From contig PNMC01000006.1 in NCBI GenBank assembly GCA_013823365.1, positions 1 to 42,089 on the forward strand: DNA of 42,089 nt, written 5' to 3'. This DNA is from Parvibaculum sp. GTDB taxonomy: Bacteria; Pseudomonadota; Alphaproteobacteria; Parvibaculales; Parvibaculaceae. The translations under genes were made by a program, and so were the position numbers. Within the stretch, counting starts at the first letter, position 1; the number at the start of each line of letters is the position of its first letter. Below are positions 17,259 to 25,594 of this stretch, piece after piece. The notes beneath the pieces are model-generated. The model made no database searches, was not told the origin of the DNA, and saw nothing but the letters and a program-made list of their open reading frames with translations.

Positions 17259-18599
17259 ATGGGGCAGGCGTTGGTTCGTGCCTGCGGGGCAGTTATCCGG
17301 AGTGAGCGGGGCAGGGTGAAGACGGAAATCTCCAGAGCGGCAGGGTTCGGTGCGCTCGCCCTTCTATGGGCGGTTTTCGGCGCGCCCTTGCAGGCTCACG
17401 CCCAGACGGCCTTGAGCTACGGACAGGGCCAGACCCATTGGGTCGATCCCTGGGCGGCGACCGCCGAGACGCAATCGCGCGAGGCCGAAGTCGCGCCGCG
17501 CGAGGCCATGGTGCCGACCATCGGCGACCGGTCGGCCGCGGCCATCGCGCTGGCGATCCAGAAATATCAGGAGATCGCGGGCTGGGGCGGCTGGGGCCAT
17601 GTCCCTGCCGGCGAGCGGCTCGAACTCGGTGTCCGCGACGAACGCGTCGCACGGGTGCGCGAACGGCTGATGGCTTCCGGCGATCTCAACGTCTCGCCGG
17701 GCGACCCCTTTCTCTACGATGCCGAACTCGAACAGGCCGTGAAGGGCTTTCAGCGGCGCAACGGGCTCGATACGGACGGTATCGTCGGGCGGCGCACGAT
17801 CGCGGCGATGAACGTTCCCGTGCAGACGAGGCTGCGCCAGCTCGAGCTCAATCTGCGCCGCGTGGAGCGTCTCGCGCCGCAGCTTCAGGGCCGCTACATC
17901 CTCGTGAATATCGCCGGGCAGGAAGTGGAGGCGGTCAATCACGGCATGGTGGAATTCCACGAGCGCGTCATCGTCGGCACGTCGCTCCGCCAGACGCCGG
18001 AAATCACGAGCCATGTGAACTCGATCACCTTCAATCCCTACTGGTATGTGCCGAAGTCCATCGCCATGGCGGACATGCTGCCGAAGATCAGGGCCAATCC
18101 GGATTACCTGAGGCGGCAGGGCATCAGGGTCATGCAGGGATGGGGAGACAATATCCGGGAGCTCGATCCGGCACGGATCGACTGGTCCAATCCGCGCATC
18201 AACGAAGCCTATTATCTGCGGCAGGACCCCGGGCCGGGGAACTCCCTCGGTTCGCTCAAGATCAACTTTCCGAACAACGACGCGATCTTCCTGCACGATA
18301 CGCCGACGCAGACCCTGTTCGGGCGGCAGGAGCGCAATTTCAGTTCCGGCTGCGTCCGTGTGCAGAATGTCGCCGGCCTCGTCTCATGGATCATGCAGGG
18401 CGACAGCCCGGACTGGGACGCCACGCGCGTCCAGTCTTCCGTCGCCTCCGGCCAGTTCCGCAATGTCTATCTCGCCGCGCCCGTGCCGATCTTCCTTGCC
18501 TATCTGACGGCCTGGGTCGACCCTTCCGGTGTCGTGCAATTCCGCGACGATGTGTATGCTCGCGACGGGGGCGTGAACACGAGCGCGCTCACCAACTAG
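17259..18599 (+). CDS. Periplasmic L,D-transpeptidase (YcbB/LdtD-like) with peptidoglycan-binding domain
   Basis: The enzyme forms 3-3 crosslinks in peptidoglycan or attaches proteins to it. A signal peptide is clear: hydrophobic AAGFGALALLWAVFGAPL, then cleavage after AHA. Next come a PG_binding_1-like region (about LYDAELEQAVKGFQRRNGLDTDGIVG, then RRTIAAMN) and the YkuD catalytic domain, which contains ITFNPYWYVPKSI and the active-site HDTPTQTLFGR ... FSSGCVRV with the nucleophilic cysteine. The long insert between His and Cys is typical of the YcbB branch. Start choice is uncertain: the frame is open from 17160; ATG 17259 is given, but GTG 17316 would give a tidier signal peptide (427 residues). 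ldtR upstream is the likely regulator. Confidence 0.9.
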   Translation: MGQALVRACGAVIRSERGRVKTEISRAAGFGALALLWAVFGAPLQAHAQTALSYGQGQTHWVDPWAATAETQSREAEVAPREAMVPTIGDRSAAAIALAIQKYQEIAGWGGWGHVPAGERLELGVRDERVARVRERLMASGDLNVSPGDPFLYDAELEQAVKGFQRRNGLDTDGIVGRRTIAAMNVPVQTRLRQLELNLRRVERLAPQLQGRYILVNIAGQEVEAVNHGMVEFHERVIVGTSLRQTPEITSHVNSITFNPYWYVPKSIAMADMLPKIRANPDYLRRQGIRVMQGWGDNIRELDPARIDWSNPRINEAYYLRQDPGPGNSLGSLKINFPNNDAIFLHDTPTQTLFGRQERNFSSGCVRVQNVAGLVSWIMQGDSPDWDATRVQSSVASGQFRNVYLAAPVPIFLAYLTAWVDPSGVVQFRDDVYARDGGVNTSALTN

Positions 18600-18623
18600 G
18601 CTCCTCTGGCGGCGGGCAGGCTC

Positions 18624-19397
18624 ATGCGTCCGGCAAAGTTTCCCTATCTCGAGCATGACGGGCTGCTCGCCTTCGCGCATCGCGGCGGCGCGGGCGCCTG
18701 GCCGGAGAACACGATGCCGGCCTTTCAGGGCGCGGTCGATCTCGGCTATCGCTATATCGAGACCGATGTGCATGCGACGAGGGACGGCGTGCTGCTCGCC
18801 TTTCACGACGATCATCTCGACCGCGTGACCGACGCCACGGGCTGCATCGCCGAGATGGACTACGCCGATGTGAAGAAGGCGCGGATCGCGGGGGCGGAGC
18901 CCATCCCGCTGATGGCGGAGCTGCTTTCGGCCTGGCCGGCTATCCGCATCAATATCGATCCGAAGCGGGATAATGCGGCGCTGCCGCTCATCAAGCTGCT
19001 GAAGGATAGCGGTGCGCTGGAGCGGGTCTGTGTGACTGCATTTTCGGGGCGTCGCATAGCGGGCATCAGGGAAGCGCTGGGGCCGAGGCTCTGCACCGGC
19101 ATGGGGCCGCTTTCCACCGGGCGGTTGCGGTTTGCGAGCTGGGCGGGCCCGGCCGGTTTCCTGCTGGGCGGCTTTATCGAGGGCTGCGCGCAGATCCCGA
19201 TCGAGCAATATGGCATCCGGCTCGTCGACGAGGCCCTGGTCGGCAAGGCCCATGAACTGGGCCTCCAGGTTCATGTCTGGACCATCGATGACGAAGCGGA
19301 GATGCGGCGTCTGATCGATCTCGGCGTGGACGGGATCATGACCGACGAGCCGGCGCTTCTGCGAAAGGTTCTCATCGAAAAAGGCCAGTGGGCCTAG
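18624..19397 (+). CDS. ugpQ: Glycerophosphodiester phosphodiesterase (UgpQ-type)
   Basis: A 257-residue TIM-barrel enzyme that hydrolyses glycerophosphodiesters to glycerol-3-phosphate and an alcohol. The GDPD motifs are present: [19 protein letters not shown] (metal/catalytic His-Arg and Glu), [24 protein letters not shown] (metal Glu/Asp and catalytic His), and [16 protein letters not shown] near the C-terminus. There is no signal peptide, so it is cytosolic like UgpQ. It starts 24 bases after the L,D-transpeptidase stop and may share its transcript. Substrate range is inferred; some relatives prefer other phosphodiesters. Confidence 0.91.
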   Translation: MRPAKFPYLEHDGLLAFAHRGGAGAWPENTMPAFQGAVDLGYRYIETDVHATRDGVLLAFHDDHLDRVTDATGCIAEMDYADVKKARIAGAEPIPLMAELLSAWPAIRINIDPKRDNAALPLIKLLKDSGALERVCVTAFSGRRIAGIREALGPRLCTGMGPLSTGRLRFASWAGPAGFLLGGFIEGCAQIPIEQYGIRLVDEALVGKAHELGLQVHVWTIDDEAEMRRLIDLGVDGIMTDEPALLRKVLIEKGQWA

Positions 19398-19428
19398 CGG
19401 CGGGCTTCTTCATTCCCCATGTCCATTG

Positions 19429-19482
19429 TGCGACAATTCGCAACTGGCGAGGCTGTGGATGTGGACTAAGCTGTGCTAGAAT
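19429..19482 (+). promoter_or_regulatory. Candidate hemA promoter (extended -10) with upstream dyad
   Basis: TGCTAGAAT (19474-19482) is an extended -10 box (TAGAAT at 19477-19482) 43 bases before the hemA start; the -35 region (near CTGTGG, 19453-19458) is weak. Upstream, TGCGA and TCGCA form a perfect dyad around CAAT (19429-19442). A weak -35 plus a dyad suggests activator control, which is inference. Confidence 0.4.
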
Positions 19483-19525
19483 CACGCGAAATTGCCGGTT
19501 AGACGGTAGACAAGTCGGGAACGCC

Positions 19526-20737
19526 ATGGACTACGAGCGGATACTGAGCGACGCGCTGCGCGCTGTCAGGGAAGAGGGGCGCTACCGCGTCTTTGCCGAT
19601 ATCGTGCGCCATCGAGGCTCGTTTCCCCGCGCCACCTTTCACACGCCGGAAGGCACCAAGGACATCGTCGTCTGGTGCTCGAACGACTATCTCGGCATGG
19701 GGCAGCATCCCGCGGTGCTCAAGGCCATGCATGAAGCGATCGACACGGTGGGCGCCGGCTCCGGCGGCACGCGCAATATTTCCGGCACGACGCATTACCA
19801 TGTCGAGCTGGAGCGCGAGATTGCCGATCTCCACGGCAAGGAAGCCGCGTTGCTCTTCACCTCGGGCTATGCCGCGAACGATGCGACGCTTTCCACGCTG
19901 GCGCGCATTCTCGGCGATTGCGTCATCATCTCCGACGAGATGAACCATGCCTCGATGATCGAGGGCATCCGCCGCGGCGGCGGGCCGAAGCGCCTGTGGA
20001 AGCATAACGATCTCGTGCATCTCGAAGAACTGCTGAGCGCGATCGATCCGGCCCAGCCGAAGATCGTGGCCTTCGAATCCGTCTATTCGATGGATGGCGA
20101 CATCGCGCCGATCGGCGCGATCTGCGATCTCGCGCGGAAATACGGCGCACTCACCTATCTCGACGAGGTTCATGCTGTGGGTCTTTACGGCCCGCGCGGC
20201 GGCGGTATCGCCGAGCGCGACGGCGTGCTCGACAAGGTCGACATCATCGAGGGCACGCTCGCCAAGGGCTTCGGCGTGATGGGCGGCTATATCGCCGCTT
20301 CCGCCGATCTTGTGGACGTCGTGCGCTCCTATGCGCCGGGCTTCATCTTCTCCACCTCGCTGTCGCCCGTTCTGGTGGCCGGGGTTCTTGCCGCCGTCCG
20401 CCACCTCAAGGCGAGCAATGTCGAGCGCGAGGTTCACCAGGAGCGTGCGGCCACGCTCCGGCAGATGATGGCGGATGCGGGCCTGCCGGTGATGTGGTGC
20501 GAAAGCCATATCGTGCCGGTCATGGTCGGCGATCCGGTCGTCTGCAAGCAGGTAAGCGACGAGTTGCTGAGCGACTACAGTATCTATGTCCAGCCGATCA
20601 ATTATCCGACCGTGCCGCGCGGCACGGAGCGCCTGCGCTTCACGCCGCTTCCGGTGCATACGGATGAAATGATGCGCGACCTCGTGGCGGCGCTCGATCA
20701 GGTCTGGACGCGCCGCAAGATCCGGCGTGCCGCCTGA
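19526..20737 (+). CDS. hemA: 5-aminolevulinate synthase
   Basis: A 403-residue PLP enzyme of the alpha-oxoamine synthase family. It condenses glycine and succinyl-CoA to 5-aminolevulinate, the alphaproteobacterial (C4) route to heme. Conserved features: [50 protein letters not shown], and the PLP lysine K247 in [16 protein letters not shown]. The frame is open upstream from 19388, but ATG 19526 gives the family N-terminus [21 protein letters not shown]. hemB is about 6 kb away on the other strand. The next small gene overlaps its 3' end by 11 bases if its GTG start is right. Confidence 0.96.
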   Translation: MDYERILSDALRAVREEGRYRVFADIVRHRGSFPRATFHTPEGTKDIVVWCSNDYLGMGQHPAVLKAMHEAIDTVGAGSGGTRNISGTTHYHVELEREIADLHGKEAALLFTSGYAANDATLSTLARILGDCVIISDEMNHASMIEGIRRGGGPKRLWKHNDLVHLEELLSAIDPAQPKIVAFESVYSMDGDIAPIGAICDLARKYGALTYLDEVHAVGLYGPRGGGIAERDGVLDKVDIIEGTLAKGFGVMGGYIAASADLVDVVRSYAPGFIFSTSLSPVLVAGVLAAVRHLKASNVEREVHQERAATLRQMMADAGLPVMWCESHIVPVMVGDPVVCKQVSDELLSDYSIYVQPINYPTVPRGTERLRFTPLPVHTDEMMRDLVAALDQVWTRRKIRRAA

Positions 20738-21023
20738 GAACCGTCATAGGGGCAAGCGCCCCGTGAACCGCGATGGCCGCGAGGTCATCTTCGAGTTCGT
20801 TCCCATCGGGATCAGCATGAAGGTCTCGGCAATCGACGTGGAGACCGGCAAGGAAGTCTCCATCGTCGGGCCGTCCAGTGCCGCGCAGACGGAGCTTGAG
20901 AACATCGCCCTGCGCAAGTTGCGCTACGTCCTTCAAAAGGCAAGCGGGGCCTCTGGCGGGTCTGAGGACGAGGGCGAACCGCCTGTCCGCCCGGATGACG
21001 GCAAGGGCGGCATCGTCGCCTGA
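20727..21023 (+). CDS. Small alphaproteobacterial protein (DUF6898-like)
   Basis: At most 98 residues. The core [31 protein letters not shown], followed by a helix [12 protein letters not shown], resembles a small conserved alphaproteobacterial family (DUF6898, from memory). It looks like a compact beta-strand domain with one helix and an acidic, disordered tail. The start is unsure: GTG 20727 overlaps hemA by 11 bases, while GTG 20763 lies after AGGGG and gives a shorter protein beginning at NRDGREV. It is convergent with mucR, 13 bases between stops. Function unknown. Confidence 0.7.
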   Translation: MPPENRHRGKRPVNRDGREVIFEFVPIGISMKVSAIDVETGKEVSIVGPSSAAQTELENIALRKLRYVLQKASGASGGSEDEGEPPVRPDDGKGGIVA

Positions 21024-21036
21024 ACGGTCGGCGTCT

Positions 21037-21474
21037 CTATTTCTTCCGGCGGGGTTTTGCCTGCGCGTTCGCCACGCGGCCGAGGCCGATCTGCTTGGCG
21101 AGCTTGGAGCGCTGGGCGGCGTAGTTCGGCGCCACCATCGGGTAATCGTGGGGCAGGCCCCAGCGGGCGCGGTATTCTTCCGGCGTCAGCCCGTATTGCG
21201 AGCGCAGATAGCGCTTCAGCATTTTCAGCTTCTTGCCGTCTTCGAGGCAGATGATGTAGTCCGCGGTGACGGACTTCTTGACCGGAACGGCAGGCGTAAG
21301 GTCGCTTTCCTGCTGCAAGGGGGCCTGGTCCAGCCCGGCCAGCGTCGAATGCACGGTCCGGATCATCGCCGGCAGGTCGTTCGCGGCCATCGGATTGTTA
21401 CTGACATAAGCCGCAACAATTTCAGTCGCCAGACGCAATATTGCGGTGGAATCCGAAGATTTGGTGTCGCTCAT
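21037..21474 (-). CDS. mucR: MucR/Ros-family transcriptional regulator with degenerate zinc site
   Basis: A 145-residue MucR-like protein. The N-terminal half (about 1-60) is the helical oligomerisation part: LRLATEIVAAYVSNN. The C-terminal DNA-binding domain has the strongly conserved frame VKKSVTADYIICLEDGKK, then LTPEEYRARWGLPHDYPMVAPNYAAQRSKLAKQIGLGR. MucR proteins bind AT-rich DNA, behave like H-NS and control envelope and cell-cycle genes. Zinc ligands of Ros (Cys, Cys, His, His) are here Cys, Asp, Tyr and Tyr, so zinc binding is doubtful. The frame is open from 21558, but ATG 21474 gives the family start. A long AT-rich region upstream could be its own binding site. Confidence 0.9.
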   Translation of the reverse strand: MSDTKSSDSTAILRLATEIVAAYVSNNPMAANDLPAMIRTVHSTLAGLDQAPLQQESDLTPAVPVKKSVTADYIICLEDGKKLKMLKRYLRSQYGLTPEEYRARWGLPHDYPMVAPNYAAQRSKLAKQIGLGRVANAQAKPRRKK

Positions 21475-21936
21475 TTCTGCGTCTTGCCTGACCGGATGCG
21501 GAACCGCTGCAAAGCGGAGCCGTGAATACAATTGCCTGCGGCGGTATAGCGCCTTCAAATATGAATATCAAGATTACTGTCCAGAAGGGAGCATGTCTAA
21601 ACCATTTGGAGCCAAGGTGAATCAATGAATTTCGTGTTGACTCAATAGATGATCGTGCGAAACACCAAGTAAACCCCCCATTTCTCTCATTTCTTACATC
21701 AAATCCACATAGAATAGATCGACATCATTGCGGCGGCCGTGCCCGCGGCCCGGCCTGATGCGGATCGCGGAAAGCCGCGCCTTTGCGCGAGGCTTTGTGG
21801 CCAATTGGCGATGGCTGACGAGATGTGGTATCAAGCCGCCGTCGAGCGGGGCCCATCCTCTGCGGCGCCCTTAAGTGGCGCGAAGGCGCGGAAAGCGGCC
21901 CCGAACTTGTTCGAATTGGCACGAAAAGGGAGAGTC
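21475..21936. other. 462-base intergenic region between divergent mucR and glyA
   Basis: No convincing gene is seen. The left part (about 21590-21720) is AT-rich, unusual here, and contains a possible -10 box TAGAAT (21711-21716) facing glyA. It may hold the mucR promoter and a MucR binding region. The right part (about 21725-21936) is GC-rich and full of inverted repeats. These include CGCGG-AAAG-CCGCG (21766-21779) and the arms CGGGGCC (21847-21853) and GGCCCCG (21897-21903), enclosing GCGCC-CTTAAGT-GGCGC. This suggests a structured glyA leader. It does not match the ZTP or glycine riboswitch patterns I know. Confidence 0.5.
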
Positions 21937-23253
21937 ATGTCGTTGAGCGATGCCGCCTCCGGGCAGGGTCAACAAGCCGGTTTCTTTGCGGACGGGCTCG
22001 CCAAGAGCGATCCGGAAATTCTGGCGGCGATCGAGAAGGAGCTCGGCCGGCAGCAGAACGAGATCGAGCTGATCGCTTCCGAGAATATCGTGTCCCGCGC
22101 CGTGCTTGAGGCGCAGGGCTCGATCATGACGAACAAATATGCCGAGGGTTATCCCGGCAAGCGCTATTACGGCGGCTGCGAATTCGTCGATATTGCGGAA
22201 AACCTGGCCATCGAGCGGGCGAAGAAGCTCTTCGGCTGCTCCTTCGTCAATGTTCAGCCCAATTCCGGCTCGCAGGCGAACCAGGGCGTGATGATGGCGC
22301 TGCTGAAGCCCGGCGACACCATCATGGGCATGAGCCTTGCCGCCGGCGGCCACCTGACGCATGGCGCGGCGCCCAACCAGTCCGGCAAATGGTTCAACGC
22401 GGTCCAGTATGGCGTTCGCCAGCAGGATCACCTCATCGACATGGACGAGGTGGCGAGCCTCGCGAAGGAACACAAGCCGAAGATGATCATTGCCGGCGGC
22501 TCCGCCTATCCGCGCGTGATCGACTTCAAGGCCTTCCGCGAGATCGCCGACAGCGTGGGCGCGCTCTTCATGGTGGACATGGCGCATTTCGCCGGCCTCG
22601 TCGCCGGCGGTGCGCATCCGAGCCCGCTGCCTTACGCGGATGTCGTGACGACGACCACGCACAAGACGCTGCGGGGACCGCGCGGCGGCATGATCCTCTC
22701 GAACAACGAGGAGATCGGGAAGAAGATCAATTCGGCGATCTTCCCCGGCATTCAGGGCGGCCCGCTGATGCATGTGATCGCGGGCAAGGCCGTCGCCTTC
22801 GGCGAGGCGCTCAGGCCCGAATTCAAGGCCTATGCGAAGGCCGTGGTGGAGAATGCGCGCAAGCTCGCCTCGACGCTGGTCGATGGCGGCGCGGCGATCG
22901 TGTCCGGCGGCACGGATACGCATCTGATGCTGGTCGATCTCCGCCCGAAGAAGCTCACCGGCAAGGTCGCGGAAGCGGCGCTTGAGCGCGCGCATATCAC
23001 CTGCAACAAGAATGGCATTCCGTTCGATCCGGAAAAGCCGACGATCACTTCCGGCGTCCGCCTCGGCACGCCCGCAGGCACGACGCGCGGCTTCGGCCTT
23101 GCGGAGTTCGAGACGGTCGGCAAGCTCATCACCGAAGTGCTCGACGGGCTGGCGAAGAACGGCGAGGAAAACAACGCGGATGTCGAGGCCGGTGTGCGGG
23201 AACAGGTGATCGCACTCTGCCGCCGCTTTCCGATCTATGGCGGGCCGAAATAA
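21937..23253 (+). CDS. glyA: Serine hydroxymethyltransferase
   Basis: A 438-residue PLP enzyme that converts serine and tetrahydrofolate to glycine and 5,10-methylene-tetrahydrofolate. Family stretches are all present: [58 protein letters not shown], and the PLP lysine K243 in [14 protein letters not shown]. The frame is open from 21739, but ATG 21937 follows AAGGGAGAG and gives the normal length. nrdR follows after 42 bases and the riboflavin genes after that, an order common in alphaproteobacteria. One-carbon units from GlyA feed the same nucleotide and cofactor pathways. Confidence 0.97.
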   Translation: MSLSDAASGQGQQAGFFADGLAKSDPEILAAIEKELGRQQNEIELIASENIVSRAVLEAQGSIMTNKYAEGYPGKRYYGGCEFVDIAENLAIERAKKLFGCSFVNVQPNSGSQANQGVMMALLKPGDTIMGMSLAAGGHLTHGAAPNQSGKWFNAVQYGVRQQDHLIDMDEVASLAKEHKPKMIIAGGSAYPRVIDFKAFREIADSVGALFMVDMAHFAGLVAGGAHPSPLPYADVVTTTTHKTLRGPRGGMILSNNEEIGKKINSAIFPGIQGGPLMHVIAGKAVAFGEALRPEFKAYAKAVVENARKLASTLVDGGAAIVSGGTDTHLMLVDLRPKKLTGKVAEAALERAHITCNKNGIPFDPEKPTITSGVRLGTPAGTTRGFGLAEFETVGKLITEVLDGLAKNGEENNADVEAGVREQVIALCRRFPIYGGPK

Positions 23254-23295
23254 GGGACCAGGGGTCCAGTTGCATTACGAGGGGGCTGGTGGCGC

Positions 23296-23781
23296 ATGCG
23301 GTGTCCATATTGCGGTAACGAAGACACGCAGGTGAAGGACTCACGTCCCACCGAAGACAATACGGCGATCCGGCGGCGGCGCTTCTGCTCGGCCTGCGGC
23401 GGCCGGTTTACCACGTTCGAGCGGGTGCAGCTCCGCGAGCTGACGATCATCAAAACCAGCGGGCGCAGGGTCCCCTTCGACCGGGATAAACTCATGCGTT
23501 CTGTGCAAGTTGCCATGCGTAAACGCCCTGTTGAGCAGGAGCGGATTGAGCGTATGGTGAGCGGCATCGTAAGGCGGCTCGAAAGCATGGGAGAGAGCGA
23601 GATCCCCTCGAATGTGATCGGCAAACTGGTCATGGAAGGCTTGAGCTCTCTCGACGCGGTCGCCTATGTACGCTTCGCGTCGGTTTACCGGAACTTCCGC
23701 GAGGCCAAGGATTTCGAGGATATTCTCGGCGAGCTGAAGCCCATCGGGTCGATTGCCGACGAGGATGACGACGACCGCTAG
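23296..23781 (+). CDS. nrdR: Ribonucleotide reductase repressor NrdR
   Basis: A 161-residue NrdR. The N-terminal zinc ribbon is [18 protein letters not shown] then [17 protein letters not shown] (two Cys-x2-Cys pairs); the ATP-cone (about residues 49-139) begins [22 protein letters not shown]. It senses (d)ATP and represses ribonucleotide reductase genes by binding NrdR boxes. The acidic C-terminus (DEDDDD) is unusual but harmless in the family. It lies between glyA and ribD, as in many alphaproteobacteria. The 57 bases to ribD contain a GC-rich hairpin (CCGCCCG/CGGGCGG, 23784-23809) without a T-run, so read-through to rib genes is likely. Confidence 0.97.
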   Translation: MRCPYCGNEDTQVKDSRPTEDNTAIRRRRFCSACGGRFTTFERVQLRELTIIKTSGRRVPFDRDKLMRSVQVAMRKRPVEQERIERMVSGIVRRLESMGESEIPSNVIGKLVMEGLSSLDAVAYVRFASVYRNFREAKDFEDILGELKPIGSIADEDDDDR

Positions 23782-23838
23782 GTCCGCCCGGCTGCCCTTG
23801 CGCGGGCGGGGCCTGCCGAGAGGAATGACGACGCGGCC

Positions 23839-24960
23839 ATGGCAATGCGGCCTTACGACATCCCCTTCATGAAGGCGGCGCTGGCTCTTGCCGAGCGCGG
23901 GCTTGGCCGTGTCGCGCCCAATCCCGCCGTCGGCTGCGTCATCGTGCGCGAAGAGGCGGAAGGCCCCCGCGTGGTGGGGCGAGGCTATACGCGTCCGGGC
24001 GGGCGGCCCCATGCCGAGACGGAAGCGCTGGCGCAGGCGGGCGATCTCGCCCGCGGTGCCACGGCCTATGTCAGCCTCGAGCCCTGTTCCCATCACGGCA
24101 AGACCGGCCCCTGCGCCGAAGCGCTGATCGAGGCGGGCATTGCCCGCGTCGTCGGGGCGATTGCAGACCCCAATCCGGAGGTGGCCGGGCGCGGCTTTGC
24201 CCGGCTGGAGGCGGCAGGTGTCGAGGTGACGGAGAATGTCTGCGCCGCCGATGCGCAATATCTCAATCAGGGGTTCTTCCTCACCATGTCTGAGCGCCGT
24301 CCTCTGGTGACGCTGAAGATTGCGGCATCGCTCGACGGACGGACGGCGACGCATGAGGGCCAGAGCAAGTGGATCACGGGAGAGGCTTCCCGCGCGCGGG
24401 GGCATCTCTTGCGCGCCACGCATGACGCGATCCTGGTCGGCTCCGCCACCGCCATCGTGGACGATCCGGAACTCACCTGCCGCCTGCCGGGGCTCGGCGA
24501 CCGCTCGCCGGTGCGTGTCGTGGCCGATGGCCGGCTGCGGCTGCCGCTCACCTCGAAGCTCGTTCGCGAGGCGGATCGGGTGCCGCTCTGGATTCTGACC
24601 ATGGCGGAGGGCGATGCCGTCCGCCGCAAGGCCTTCGAGGATTGCGGCGTGGAGCTGATCGACGTCGCGGCGGGCGAGGGCGGGGTGATGGACATGCGCC
24701 GGGCGATGGAGCTTCTGGCCGAACGCGGCATGACGCGGGTGCTGGTGGAAGGCGGGGCGCGGCTCGCGGCGTCGCTGATGCGCGATGCGCTGGTCGACCG
24801 GATCGAATGGTTCCAGGCGGCGAAGCTGATCGGGGGCGATGGTTATCCGGCCGTCGCCGGGCTCGGCATCCGCCACGTCGAAGGCGCGCCGCATTTCGTC
24901 CTGCGCCATGCGGGCCGGTCCGGAGGCGACCTCTATGCGAGCTATGTGAGGAGCGTCTGA
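23839..24960 (+). CDS. ribD: Bifunctional riboflavin deaminase/reductase RibD
   Basis: A 373-residue fusion enzyme doing the second and third steps of riboflavin synthesis. The N-terminal deaminase domain (about 1-150) has the zinc motifs GGRPHAETEAL and EPCSHHGKTGPCAEAL. The C-terminal reductase domain (about 150-370) starts RPLVTLKIAASLDGRTATHEGQSKWITG and includes RVLVEGGARLAASLM. ATG 23839 is used; ATG 23845 two codons later is possible. The stop is three bases before the ribE TTG start. All catalytic motifs are intact. Confidence 0.96.
   Translation: MAMRPYDIPFMKAALALAERGLGRVAPNPAVGCVIVREEAEGPRVVGRGYTRPGGRPHAETEALAQAGDLARGATAYVSLEPCSHHGKTGPCAEALIEAGIARVVGAIADPNPEVAGRGFARLEAAGVEVTENVCAADAQYLNQGFFLTMSERRPLVTLKIAASLDGRTATHEGQSKWITGEASRARGHLLRATHDAILVGSATAIVDDPELTCRLPGLGDRSPVRVVADGRLRLPLTSKLVREADRVPLWILTMAEGDAVRRKAFEDCGVELIDVAAGEGGVMDMRRAMELLAERGMTRVLVEGGARLAASLMRDALVDRIEWFQAAKLIGGDGYPAVAGLGIRHVEGAPHFVLRHAGRSGGDLYASYVRSV
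24948..24953 (+). promoter_or_regulatory. Ribosome binding site that fixes the ribE TTG start
   Basis: GAGGAG inside the end of ribD lies nine bases before TTG 24963. There is no ATG or GTG that preserves the conserved FTGII N-terminus of riboflavin synthase, so the TTG start is well supported. Confidence 0.65.
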
Positions 24961-24962
24961 AC

Positions 24963-25589
24963 TTGTTTACGGGAATCATCACCGATGTCGGGCGGGTTCG
25001 CGCGGTGGAAAAGCGCGGCGACACGCGCTTCACGATCGCCACGGCCTACGATCCCGACGGCATCGATATCGGCGCGTCGATCGCCTGTGCGGGCTGCTGC
25101 CTCACCGTGGTCGAGAAGGGCCGCGATGCCGAGGGCAACTGGTTCGCCGTCGATGTCTCGCAGGAGTCGCTCGATTGCACGACGCTCGGCGCCTGGGCGG
25201 AGGGCACGCGGATCAATCTCGAACGCGCCCTCAAGGCCGGCGACGAGCTTGGCGGCCATGTCGTCAGCGGCCATGTGGACGGGGTCGGCCATATCGTCGA
25301 TATCCGTCCGGAGGGGGATTCGCTCCGCTTCACCTTCGAGGCACCGGAAGGGCTTGGCCGCTTCATCGCGCCGAAAGGCTCCGTCACCCTGAACGGCACG
25401 TCGCTCACCGTGAACGAGGTCGAGGATCCGAACCCCGGCGGAAACGCGAAGGGAACCCGCTTCGGCGTCAACATCATTCCGCACACCCAGGCCGTCACGA
25501 CCTGGGGAACGGCGAAAGCCGGCGATCCGATTAATCTTGAAATCGACATGCTCGCCCGCTATGTGGCGCGGCTGGTTCAAAAGGACTGA
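24963..25589 (+). CDS. ribE: Riboflavin synthase alpha chain
   Basis: A 208-residue protein with two repeated lumazine-binding barrels. The invariant start FTGIITDVGRV (residues 2-12) requires a TTG initiator at 24963. The first barrel has SIACAGCCLTVVEK and FAVDVSQESL; the second has GGHVVSGHVDGVGHI and GSVTLNGTSLTVNEV. It dismutates two 6,7-dimethyl-8-ribityllumazines to riboflavin and the pyrimidine precursor. It begins three bases after ribD and ends five bases before ribB, so the rib genes are clearly one operon. It is the partner of RibH, encoded two genes on. Confidence 0.95.
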   Translation: MFTGIITDVGRVRAVEKRGDTRFTIATAYDPDGIDIGASIACAGCCLTVVEKGRDAEGNWFAVDVSQESLDCTTLGAWAEGTRINLERALKAGDELGGHVVSGHVDGVGHIVDIRPEGDSLRFTFEAPEGLGRFIAPKGSVTLNGTSLTVNEVEDPNPGGNAKGTRFGVNIIPHTQAVTTWGTAKAGDPINLEIDMLARYVARLVQKD

Positions 25590-25594
25590 GACCC

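Noticed and set aside
19381-19396. Terminator hairpin AGGCC-AGTG-GGCCT at the end of the phosphodiesterase gene
   Set aside because: The stem lies mostly within the last codons and is not followed by a T-run.
21446-21628. A possible 60-codon gene between mucR and glyA
   Set aside because: It overlaps the mucR start on the opposite strand, has no ribosome site, and the sequence shows no pattern of a folded protein.
21725-21936. ZTP (pfl) or glycine riboswitch before glyA
   Set aside because: I looked for the conserved cores of both classes and did not find them; only unassigned inverted repeats are present.
23784-23809. Terminator between nrdR and ribD
   Set aside because: A GC-rich 7-bp stem with a 12-base loop is present but no T-run; operon spacing favours read-through.
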